The notes beneath the pieces are model-generated. The model saw only the letters and a list, made by a program, of their open reading frames with translations. It searched no databases and had not been told where the DNA came from. Below, piece after piece: positions 54,357-61,599 of a stretch of DNA of 64,000 nucleotides (within the stretch, counting starts at the first letter, position 1; every line of letters starts with the position of its first letter). Source of the stretch: Spirosoma panaciterrae DSM 21099 (lineage in GTDB: Bacteria; Bacteroidota; Bacteroidia; Cytophagales; Spirosomataceae); the NCBI RefSeq assembly GCF_000374025.1, contig NZ_KB893184.1, positions 248,001 through 312,000 of the forward strand, in the 5' to 3' direction. The position numbers and the translations under genes are program-made.

Positions 54357-54904
54357 AAAGTATTCTTAATTATTTTAAGCAACCGTTATTGAAGATTCCG
54401 TTATTGGCAGGTTTGGCAACGGGTATTTTATGCTTTGTGTATTTTCTGGGTCTGTATGCGCTGGGTATACCGGCGTTGGGCAATATACGGGTATTGGATT
54501 ACGGCATTCATATTATCGTGATGGTCGGTGCCGTCTGGTATTATCGGAAATACATTGGCCATGGACGGCTACATCTGTGGGAAGGGCTGACGATTGGCTA
54601 CGTGATCAACACGGTGGCTGCGCTGATAACGGGATGGCTTATTTATTTCTTTGTGACTCAGGTCGATCCTGGTGTTTTTGCAGAGTATATCGCCAATTCG
54701 AAGAAACTCCTGCTCGAAGGTAAAAAACAAATTACCGATCAGTTTGGGCCTGAGACATTTGCTGAGCAGTGGAGAAAAGCCAGTACGATGGAGCCATCCG
54801 TATTGCTGCCTGATGAACTAACAAAAAAAACAGCGCTGGCCGTGATACCCGTACTGATTATTTCGCTAATATTTCGCAAGCAGGATTACAGTGTTATGCA
54901 ATAA
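54353..54904 (+). CDS. DUF4199 membrane protein
   Basis: A 183-residue membrane protein with four hydrophobic segments, preceded by a short basic start (MKSILNYFKQPLLKIPLLAG). The layout (YGIHIIVMVGAVWYYRKYIG, LWEGLTIGYVINTVAALITG, then VIPVLIISLIFRK) fits DUF4199, a Bacteroidota-specific family of unknown function. The ATG overlaps the dihydroorotase-like stop as ATGA. The next gene belongs to the same family, which suggests tandem duplication. Confidence 0.8.
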   Translation: MKSILNYFKQPLLKIPLLAGLATGILCFVYFLGLYALGIPALGNIRVLDYGIHIIVMVGAVWYYRKYIGHGRLHLWEGLTIGYVINTVAALITGWLIYFFVTQVDPGVFAEYIANSKKLLLEGKKQITDQFGPETFAEQWRKASTMEPSVLLPDELTKKTALAVIPVLIISLIFRKQDYSVMQ

Positions 54905-54929
54905 TTGACTCACCCAAACCTTTTGTGCG

Positions 54930-55448
54930 ATGGAAGAAAAGATCTCGACAACCCGCGTTGCGCTGAAATGGGGCCTTATTTTGGCCGTTGTTTCCATTAT
55001 TTACTCCATAATTCTGTTCGTAACCGATAGCATCGGCAATCGCGCGCTGGGTTTTGTGGCCTATGGATTGACCATCGCTGCCATCATTCTGGCCATGCGG
55101 GAGTTCAGAACGCTCAATGGGGGCTTCATGACTTACGGAGAGGGGGTCGGCTTAGGTACACTGACAGCCGCTATTTCGGGGTTCATCTCCAGTTTGTTTT
55201 CGGTATTCTACATGACCGTTATCGATTCGGGGATCATGACGCGTGCGGCTGATAAAGCCCGTGAGCAAATGGAAGACCAGGGAATGTCGGACGAACAGAT
55301 CGACAGTGCCATTAGCATCATGGAAAAATTCCAGAGCCCCGGAATTTTATTTGCGTTCGGCGTTATTGGCTCCATACTTCTGGGGCTGCTTTTTTCGCTG
55401 ATTATTGCCGCGTTTATACGTCGGAACAGAAACAATCCGTTTGAATAA
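54930..55448 (+). CDS. DUF4199 membrane protein, second copy
   Basis: A 172-residue protein with four hydrophobic segments. It has the same architecture as its neighbour, with LNGGFMTYGEGVGLGTLTAA in the middle, an extended acidic helix (REQMEDQGMSDEQIDSAISI) before the last segment, and LLFSLIIAAFIRRNRN at the end. It matches DUF4199 better than the preceding copy. Its function is unknown. It lies 25 bases after the first copy and 62 before gldF, in what looks like one transcription unit. Confidence 0.82.
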   Translation: MEEKISTTRVALKWGLILAVVSIIYSIILFVTDSIGNRALGFVAYGLTIAAIILAMREFRTLNGGFMTYGEGVGLGTLTAAISGFISSLFSVFYMTVIDSGIMTRAADKAREQMEDQGMSDEQIDSAISIMEKFQSPGILFAFGVIGSILLGLLFSLIIAAFIRRNRNNPFE

Positions 55449-55510
55449 GATAGTTGGTAGGCGGGTTGCCTACCTCACTACTTACGTTCACCTACTTCAC
55501 TAATCGAAAA

Positions 55511-56236
55511 GTGCTGGCCATTTTCCGTAAAGAGATCAGTCAATTTTTTTCGTCGCCCATTGCGTATATCATCATGGGCGTGTTTCTGACGGCCATGGGC
55601 TTACTACTTTGGGTATTCCCGGATACAAGCTTGCTGGAAAACGGCTATGCCGACATGGGCATATTTTTTAATCTAACACCTTACCTGCTGCTGTTTTTGG
55701 TACCTGCTATCACGATGCGCTCTATCGCTGATGAAGTACGACTCGGTACGTTAGAATGGCTGTTGACGAAGCCTGTTAGCCGATGGGGAATTATAGGGGG
55801 CAAGTTTCTGGCAAGCTGGCTGCTGGTTATCATTGTCCTGTTGCCAACGCTCATTTATTATTTTAGTCTTTATAAACTTGGTGCACCTGTAGGGAATATC
55901 GATTCGGCAGGGGTATTTGGATCGTATATTGGGTTGATCCTTCTGGCGGGGGTGTTTGTGGGTATCGGTCTGTGGGCGTCGTCGTTCAATGATAATCAGG
56001 TAGTAGCTTTTGTTCTGGGCGTCTTTGTGAGCTTTCTGTTGTATGTGGGTTTAAGCTCGCTGGCGGGGCTGTCCGTACTGGGTGGCCTTTCATATTATGT
56101 ATCATTACTGGCGCTGGATGAGCAGTATCGATCACTGGGGCGTGGCGTCATTGACAGCCGAAATGTGATCTATTTGATCAGTTTGATCGTATTTTTTCTT
56201 CTTCTGACAACCAATCGATTGAAATCAACTTTATGA
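55511..56236 (+). CDS. gldF: Gliding motility ABC transporter permease GldF
   Basis: A 241-residue ABC-2 type permease with six membrane segments: SPIAYIIMGVFLTAMGLLLW, LTPYLLLFLVPAITMRSIAD, WLTKPVSRWGIIGGKFLASW-like and others. The IADEVRLGTLEWLLTKPVS block is the signature of GldF-type permeases. In Flavobacterium GldF works with GldA (ATPase) and GldG and is needed for gliding; some Bacteroidota lack them. The GTG at 55511 gives the usual length; a TTG at 55454 would add 19 residues without similarity. gldG is not next to it. Its stop overlaps the VanZ gene as ATGA. Confidence 0.85.
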   Translation: MLAIFRKEISQFFSSPIAYIIMGVFLTAMGLLLWVFPDTSLLENGYADMGIFFNLTPYLLLFLVPAITMRSIADEVRLGTLEWLLTKPVSRWGIIGGKFLASWLLVIIVLLPTLIYYFSLYKLGAPVGNIDSAGVFGSYIGLILLAGVFVGIGLWASSFNDNQVVAFVLGVFVSFLLYVGLSSLAGLSVLGGLSYYVSLLALDEQYRSLGRGVIDSRNVIYLISLIVFFLLLTTNRLKSTL

Positions 56237-56586
56237 AAATTTCGCCAACGCTGTCTCGGTGGCTGGCCATACTCTGGTCAATTATTATGCTGATTGGTTG
56301 TCTTACACCGCATGAAGACATACCAGATGAGCTGTTATCATGGAGTGATAAATTATTGCACGTTCTTATTTTTGCCCCCTTTACGCTCTTATGGGCGCTG
56401 GCGGGTTTTCCACTAGTGCGGGTACTCATTGCCGGGGTGCTTTTCGGCGCTTTGATTGAGGTGCTTCAATATATTCTGCCCATAAATCGGAGTGCTGACT
56501 GGATCGATTTGCTGGCTGACAGCATTGGGGCCGTTGTGGGTATTGGCTTGGCGCGGTTGATTCCACAGAAGTATAGATTCGTTTGA
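56233..56586 (+). CDS. VanZ-like membrane protein
   Basis: A 117-residue protein with four hydrophobic segments and the VanZ-family patterns SWSDKLLHVLIFAPFTLLWA (conserved DKxxH) and GALIEVLQYILPINRSADWI (the E-x-x-Q and DxxD-type site). VanZ proteins are linked to glycopeptide resistance in Enterococcus; the wider family has an unknown role. It overlaps gldF by four bases and ends the transcription unit before a bidirectional hairpin. Confidence 0.85.
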   Translation: MKISPTLSRWLAILWSIIMLIGCLTPHEDIPDELLSWSDKLLHVLIFAPFTLLWALAGFPLVRVLIAGVLFGALIEVLQYILPINRSADWIDLLADSIGAVVGIGLARLIPQKYRFV

Positions 56587-56594
56587 AAACGACT

Positions 56595-56635
56595 TCAGGT
56601 TTCAGGCTGACTGGATGAATCAACCTGAAACCTGA
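56595..56635. terminator. Second CAGGTTTCAGG hairpin, bidirectional
   Basis: TCAGGTTTCAGG at 56595-56606 is exactly complementary to CCTGAAACCTGA at 56624-56635, with a further CCTGAAAC at 56638-56645. It lies between the convergent VanZ and TPR genes and shares its words with the hairpin at 1999-2035. Confidence 0.65.
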
Positions 56636-56655
56636 CGCCTGAAACGAGTTAACGC

Positions 56656-58029
56656 TTATAATTTAGCTGCCGTTGCCCGTTGAATGGTGTTGCATTTAGC
56701 ACTAATAATTTTGTAGGCCTGTGTGTAGCCAAGCTCGCCAGCCCGGCTCATATCGATACAGGCATTGGCCTCGTCGCCCGAATCATAGCGAATGATTCCC
56801 CGCAAATAATAAGCCTCTGCATGACGTGGATTCAATTTGATTGTACTGTTGCAATCGATCATTGAACCCCGTTGGTCGCCCAGCGAAGAGCGAACGATAC
56901 CCCGGATAAAATACGCTTCGGCATTGGTCGGATTAAGTTCTACAGCCCGATTCAAATCCTGTAAGGCTAGCTTGCCATCGCCAGCCGCATTTTTCAACAT
57001 ACCCCGTACCAAAAAAGCGTCGGAACGGTCGTCGGCCAGCTCAACCACTTTATATCGATCCTGTACGACCGAGCCAAACAGAGGTAATGTACTGGTTGTG
57101 ATAAAGTCGCTGTAATAAGCCTTGCTCTGATTAGAAGTCGACCCCATCTCGATGGCTTTGTCGAGGTCAGTGATGGCCTGTTTTGTTGTATTCAGACGAC
57201 TCTTCGCAAATCCACGACTAAATAGAGCTTTGTAATGATTGGGGCTTAGCTGGATTGTTTTGTCGAAATCGGCTACTGCATTATCAAATTCACCTAAACG
57301 GGATCTGACGAGGCCACGCCGGTAATATAAATCGGCTTCGTCTTTACTGAGTTCAATAGCCCGGTTGAAATCGGCCATCGAGCCTTTATAATCTTCCAGT
57401 TTAAAACGGGCATACCCCCGGCCACTCAGCGCCTGAGTTTTGTTGGGCATTTTTTCCAGCGCCAGCCCATAGTCGGCCAACGCCCCCTTGTAATCGTTCA
57501 ACTGCATTTTACAGGTTCCCCGGGCGGTTAGAATATTGGCATCGGTAGGGGCCAGGGTAGCCGCTTTTGTGAAGTCGGCTAAGGCACTGTTGGTATAGTT
57601 GATCTGAAGACGGCATAGCCCGCGCTGATAATAGAGTATGGCATCGTTCGGATTGAGTTCAATAGCCCGGTTAAAATCCTGCATGGCGCCCCGAAAGTCT
57701 TCCTGACGAGTTCGGTTCAGCCCTCGGTATAAATAAGCATTGGCATCGCTGGGGTTAAGGTCAATGGCCTGATCGAGATCAAGATTGGCCCCCTGAATGT
57801 CGTTCAAACTGATTTTGGCCAACGCCCGGTTATAATAGCTGGGTGCATTTTCCGGGTTCAGGATGATAGCGGTTGAAAAAGCCTGTAAAGCACCAGGGTA
57901 GTCTTTGGCATTACTTTTCTGAACGCCTTCGTTAAAAAAGTCAGCCGCTGTTTGCTGAGCGACGGCCAATCGCCCGACTGCACAGAGGAATAACAGTAAG
58001 GCAGTTACGGATAATTTATTCTTATACAT
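56656..58029 (-). CDS. Exported TPR-repeat protein
   Basis: A 457-residue protein with a signal peptide (LSVTALLLFLCAVGRLAVA) and eleven to twelve tandem 34-residue TPR units. Each follows the pattern A-x-x-D-F-x-x-A-I-x-L-x-P-x-x-A-x-x-Y-x-R-G (for example FNRAIELNPNDAILYYQRGL). It probably is a periplasmic or outer-membrane scaffold, but no partner is seen. The ATG at 58029 is followed by a normal signal. It is divergent from gnd across 341 bases. Confidence 0.9.
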   Translation of the reverse strand: MYKNKLSVTALLLFLCAVGRLAVAQQTAADFFNEGVQKSNAKDYPGALQAFSTAIILNPENAPSYYNRALAKISLNDIQGANLDLDQAIDLNPSDANAYLYRGLNRTRQEDFRGAMQDFNRAIELNPNDAILYYQRGLCRLQINYTNSALADFTKAATLAPTDANILTARGTCKMQLNDYKGALADYGLALEKMPNKTQALSGRGYARFKLEDYKGSMADFNRAIELSKDEADLYYRRGLVRSRLGEFDNAVADFDKTIQLSPNHYKALFSRGFAKSRLNTTKQAITDLDKAIEMGSTSNQSKAYYSDFITTSTLPLFGSVVQDRYKVVELADDRSDAFLVRGMLKNAAGDGKLALQDLNRAVELNPTNAEAYFIRGIVRSSLGDQRGSMIDCNSTIKLNPRHAEAYYLRGIIRYDSGDEANACIDMSRAGELGYTQAYKIISAKCNTIQRATAAKL

Positions 58030-58370
58030 GATGGATTAGGTTTATGAAATAGTATTCAGGCAAATGTAAAATTTTATTACTATTTTCAGTAATAATGGAT
58101 AGAAATCTGTTGTCTATTTTTTGATTTTATTACTGTTTATGTAAACTATATAAAAATAATGTACTTTTTTGTGGTATAGTATGAACGAATTTGATTAAAA
58201 AGATTATAAAACAGGCTAAAGAACTTTATAAGTAACTTTTTAAGATTGATGTAAAATAACAATGCATCAGTAATGTGGTTTTGAGATTAATAGTTAATGG
58301 AATTCTAATGGACCATTCAGCGAGAGGTAATTAGGAATTTACCAACTTGGTCATCTAATCGTAGATAATT
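58030..58370. promoter_or_regulatory. AT-rich divergent promoter stretch of TPR gene and gnd
   Basis: A strongly AT-rich 341-base gap with no frame of interest. On the minus strand, TACATTTG (complement of 58061-58068) fits the -7 consensus for the TPR gene, 32 bases from its ATG. No comparably clear element is seen for gnd. Confidence 0.45.
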
Positions 58371-59267
58371 ATGCATATTGGATTCATTGGTTTGGGTAAG
58401 ATGGGGTTTAACCTTGTCAGTAACTTAGTGCGACATGGGCATACCGTAGTGGGTTATGACATCAATGAGGCACTGGTTGAGGCCGTTAAGCAGGAAGGTG
58501 CTCAAGGCGCTAATTCCTTACAGGACATGTACAATGCGCTTCCTGAGAAACGAGTTCTCTGGCTGATGATTCCGGCCGGGTCTTTAGTCGATAAAGTGAT
58601 CGAGCAACTGCTGGGTTTTATGAATCCGGGCGATGTAGTTATCGACGGTGGAAATTCTCACTATAAAGACTCGATCCGGCGGTATGAATACCTGAAACAG
58701 AAAGGAATTGGTTTTCTGGATTGCGGCACCAGTGGTGGTATGAGTGGAGCGCTGAATGGAGCCTGTACCATGGTTGGTGGTGATCCTGATGTGATTGAGC
58801 CTTTACACGCGGTTTTTAAGGACATTTCGGTTGAAGATGGTTACCTCTATACCGGCCCGGCTGGCAGCGGCCATTTTACGAAGATGGTTCATAACGGGAT
58901 CGAGTATGGGATGATGCAGTCCATAGCTGAAGGGTTCGAAGTGCTGTCTAAAAGCCAGTTTTCGCTCGATTTTCAGGCCATTGCCAAAATGTGGAATCAT
59001 GGTTCGGTTATTCGAAGCTGGCTCATGGAGCTGACGGAGGATGCCTTTCGAAAAGACCCTAACCTGGACTCGATAAAGGGAAAAATGTTTTCGTCGGGCG
59101 AAGGCAAATGGACGCTCGAAACGGCGCTCGATCTTGAAGTCCCAACACCCGTTATTGCCCTGTCTTTATTGATGCGGTATCGGTCTTTGCAAGAAGATAC
59201 ATTTACCGGAAAAGTGGTGGCTGCGTTGCGGAATGAGTTTGGCGGACACGCCGTTGAGAAAAAATAA
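58371..59267 (+). CDS. gnd: 6-phosphogluconate dehydrogenase, short form
   Basis: A 298-residue enzyme that oxidatively decarboxylates 6-phosphogluconate to ribulose 5-phosphate and makes NAD(P)H. Motifs are IGFIGLGKMGFNLVSNLVRH (nucleotide fold), VIDGGNSHYKDS, FLDCGTSGGMSGALNGA and GSGHFTKMVHNGIEYGMMQS, whose lysine and histidine-asparagine are catalytic. The length is that of the short GndA/YqeC class rather than the 470-residue form. A gap of 147 bases separates it from the desaturase. Confidence 0.93.
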   Translation: MHIGFIGLGKMGFNLVSNLVRHGHTVVGYDINEALVEAVKQEGAQGANSLQDMYNALPEKRVLWLMIPAGSLVDKVIEQLLGFMNPGDVVIDGGNSHYKDSIRRYEYLKQKGIGFLDCGTSGGMSGALNGACTMVGGDPDVIEPLHAVFKDISVEDGYLYTGPAGSGHFTKMVHNGIEYGMMQSIAEGFEVLSKSQFSLDFQAIAKMWNHGSVIRSWLMELTEDAFRKDPNLDSIKGKMFSSGEGKWTLETALDLEVPTPVIALSLLMRYRSLQEDTFTGKVVAALRNEFGGHAVEKK

Positions 59268-59340
59268 ATTTCGCATAAACAAAAAAATAGTTCAATTCCG
59301 TTCGCTTTTTTTCGTTAGTATTACACGAAGGTTCGGACAG

Positions 59341-59370
59341 TTTCGATTGTCGTCCATAACGATATCGAAA
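59341..59370. promoter_or_regulatory. Imperfect palindrome before the desaturase gene
   Basis: TTTCGAT at 59341-59347 is complementary to ATCGAAA at 59364-59370, with partial complementarity continuing inward (TGTCGT against ACGAT). It lies 45 bases before the desaturase ATG and may be an operator. Confidence 0.45.
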
Positions 59371-59414
59371 TGTTCTGAACTTTTTTTTTACTCTTAACCA
59401 CCGTAAAAGCTAAT

Positions 59415-60494
59415 ATGAAGCTTCTAGGCGCAATTAAAGACCCTACGTTTACAGAAAAAAACTATAGTCAGTTTGACCGTTTTTTTCTTCAGTTTATCAA
59501 AGATGAGCGTGACTTGCCTTTTATTTACCTGACCCTTCGCATTACGTTTGTTCTGATCCCGTTAAGTGTATTACTATTTATGCCTTTTGTGACGGGCTGG
59601 GTTTGGTGGACGATCGCAGCCGTACATTTTTATGTTAGCAACTTTGTTTTTAAAGGTCCTTTTGGGCTCATGCTTCACTGCACCAGCCATCGCCAGTTCT
59701 TCAAATCGGAGTATGGCTGGATGAATAATTACCTGCCGTGGATTGTTGCGCCTTTTTTTGGTCATACTCCCGAAACCTATTACAGCCACCATATTGGTAT
59801 GCACCATCCCGAGAATAATCTTGAAGATGATGACAGCAGCACCATGACCTTCCAGCGGGATAGCTTCCGTAGCTTTCTGGCTTATTTTGGGCGTTTCTTT
59901 GTGGTAGGGGTACGTAATCTACTGGCTTATCTGCGCCGGAAAAATCGCCCGAAACTGGCTACCCGTGCCCTGACGGGTGAAATCATATTTGCGACTATTG
60001 CCTGTGTTTTACTCTACATCAATTGGGCAGCTACTGTACTGGTATTTCTGTTTCCGCTGGTAGTATATCGGGTTATTGCCATGATGGGCAACTGGACGCA
60101 GCATGCGTTTGTCGATAGCGACGAGCCAGGTAATGCCTATAAAAACAGTATTACCTGCATCAATGTGAAATACAATAAAAAATGCTGGAACGATGGCTAT
60201 CATATCAGTCACCACGTTCGTCCGGGCATGCACTGGACGGAACATCCTACATTTTTCCTGAAAACGATCGATAAGTATGCCCAGAATCAGGCTATTATCT
60301 TCGATGGACTTGATTTCCTCCAGATTTTTTTCCTGCTCATGCGTAGGCGGTACGATGTGCTGGTGAAAAATATGGTGAATGTAAATGGAGCTTTTGCCAA
60401 TGAAGAAGAAGCCATTGCCCTCTTACGTCGACGTACGAAGCGCATAACTGCTGCTGCGATCGTTCTGGAAACACCACAAGTTGTTGTTGCCTAA
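59415..60494 (+). CDS. Membrane fatty acid desaturase
   Basis: A 359-residue di-iron desaturase that introduces a double bond into membrane fatty acyl chains. The three histidine boxes are HCTSH at 88-92, HHIGMHH at 125-131, and YHISHHVRPGMHW near 270. About four membrane segments flank them, including FVLIPLSVLLFMPFV. The first box is of HxxxH type, the second HHxxxHH-like, and the third HxxHH. The position of the double bond cannot be read. A palindrome precedes it and a strong terminator follows. Confidence 0.88.
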   Translation: MKLLGAIKDPTFTEKNYSQFDRFFLQFIKDERDLPFIYLTLRITFVLIPLSVLLFMPFVTGWVWWTIAAVHFYVSNFVFKGPFGLMLHCTSHRQFFKSEYGWMNNYLPWIVAPFFGHTPETYYSHHIGMHHPENNLEDDDSSTMTFQRDSFRSFLAYFGRFFVVGVRNLLAYLRRKNRPKLATRALTGEIIFATIACVLLYINWAATVLVFLFPLVVYRVIAMMGNWTQHAFVDSDEPGNAYKNSITCINVKYNKKCWNDGYHISHHVRPGMHWTEHPTFFLKTIDKYAQNQAIIFDGLDFLQIFFLLMRRRYDVLVKNMVNVNGAFANEEEAIALLRRRTKRITAAAIVLETPQVVVA

Positions 60495-60535
60495 ACTACC
60501 ACTCGGTAGGGTGAACCGATTCTGGTGTACGACAT

Positions 60536-60590
60536 AAAGCAAAAAGCCACAGAGACATGTCCAGACAGTTCCTCTGTGGCTTTTTGCTTT
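60536..60590. terminator. 19-bp hairpin, bidirectional terminator
   Basis: AAAGCAAAAAGCCACAGAG at 60536-60554 is exactly complementary to 60572-60590 with a 17-base loop. Both ends carry A/T runs, so it serves the desaturase and the nuclease gene on the other strand. Confidence 0.88.
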
Positions 60591-60605
60591 ATTAGTTTTG
60601 TAAGG

Positions 60606-61490
60606 CTAAAAATTTCCGCCGTCGATTCGGGATTCAATCACCTGTTGAATAGCGGTAGGAACATTGGACAGGAAATCGTAGCCTGTCAACACTTCGAGTT
60701 TGTCGACGCTGGTGCTATAAGCACGCCAGGGTTTGTCGGCCGCCGATTGTTCGTTGGGAATATTGACCGCAATAATGTGTGTGTTTTCGGTAATCTGAAA
60801 GGTGTTGTCGGCTCCAGCCGGAACAACAATCAGGATTTTCCAGAGCGTAGCCGGAACCGTCAGTTTTCCATTGGCTATCGACGTAGCGTAGCCATTCTGA
60901 CCCGTGCCGCCCGTGCCACTTACCCCCGCAATAATATAGACGTCATTGCCGTTGCTCATCAGTTGACGTTCATACTCTTCTAAATTTTTCCAGACCTCAC
61001 GGTTATGTCGCGGGGCTTGTGGCACGATGTTGGTTAGGAGAAACGTAGCGGCATTATCTTCGGGCGTTGCATCGCGATCGTCGGAAGGGCAGAGATGACC
61101 ACGGTCGAAGCCCGTATTGGTATAATCGGAAGGGCGGGCGGCATACCAGCCTGTCGGTAGAGTGGGGTCGGGTCGGAAATCGTTGGTGCGTTTGCTGTCG
61201 CCTTTCGAGGTTGAGGTTAACCGCCAGCTAACCCAGTTGGCAATGCCCCGGCTTCGGTTATACGATAAAGTATACTGCGGCTTGGCCATCAGGTAATTAT
61301 CGGGGCTGTTGCTGGATGCGTTGCTTGGATTACCCAGGGCCAGGTTGTCGGCCCGATTTAGTGTAATCGTTGTGCTGGTGCCGGGCAAGGTTGGCCGAAC
61401 ACTAACACAGCCACTTATGAGCAGGCTTGCTCCGATGGCGAACGCAAATGTTTTTAACTGATAACGTATCTGAATTGATTTTGCTAACAT
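60606..61490 (-). CDS. Secreted DNA/RNA non-specific endonuclease, lipoprotein
   Basis: A 294-residue nuclease of the NUC1/NucA family. It has the catalytic DRGH at 129-132 in FDRGHLCPSDDRD, and the metal-coordinating asparagine in TNIVPQAPRHNREVWKNL, matching N-x-x-x-Q-x-x-x-N. A lipobox with Cys28 (LISGC) predicts an outer-membrane or surface lipoprotein. It would cut extracellular DNA and RNA for nutrition or defence. It is transcribed alone, converging on the desaturase through a shared terminator. Confidence 0.92.
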   Translation of the reverse strand: MLAKSIQIRYQLKTFAFAIGASLLISGCVSVRPTLPGTSTTITLNRADNLALGNPSNASSNSPDNYLMAKPQYTLSYNRSRGIANWVSWRLTSTSKGDSKRTNDFRPDPTLPTGWYAARPSDYTNTGFDRGHLCPSDDRDATPEDNAATFLLTNIVPQAPRHNREVWKNLEEYERQLMSNGNDVYIIAGVSGTGGTGQNGYATSIANGKLTVPATLWKILIVVPAGADNTFQITENTHIIAVNIPNEQSAADKPWRAYSTSVDKLEVLTGYDFLSNVPTAIQQVIESRIDGGNF

Positions 61491-61599
61491 TCTTACGGAA
61501 CTTTACAATCAATCCATAAATGTAGTGATTCTCTACGTAGTCAATATCTGATTTTCAGAAGAGAATTAATACGTCCTCAATAGATGAGTAACTGCTATC

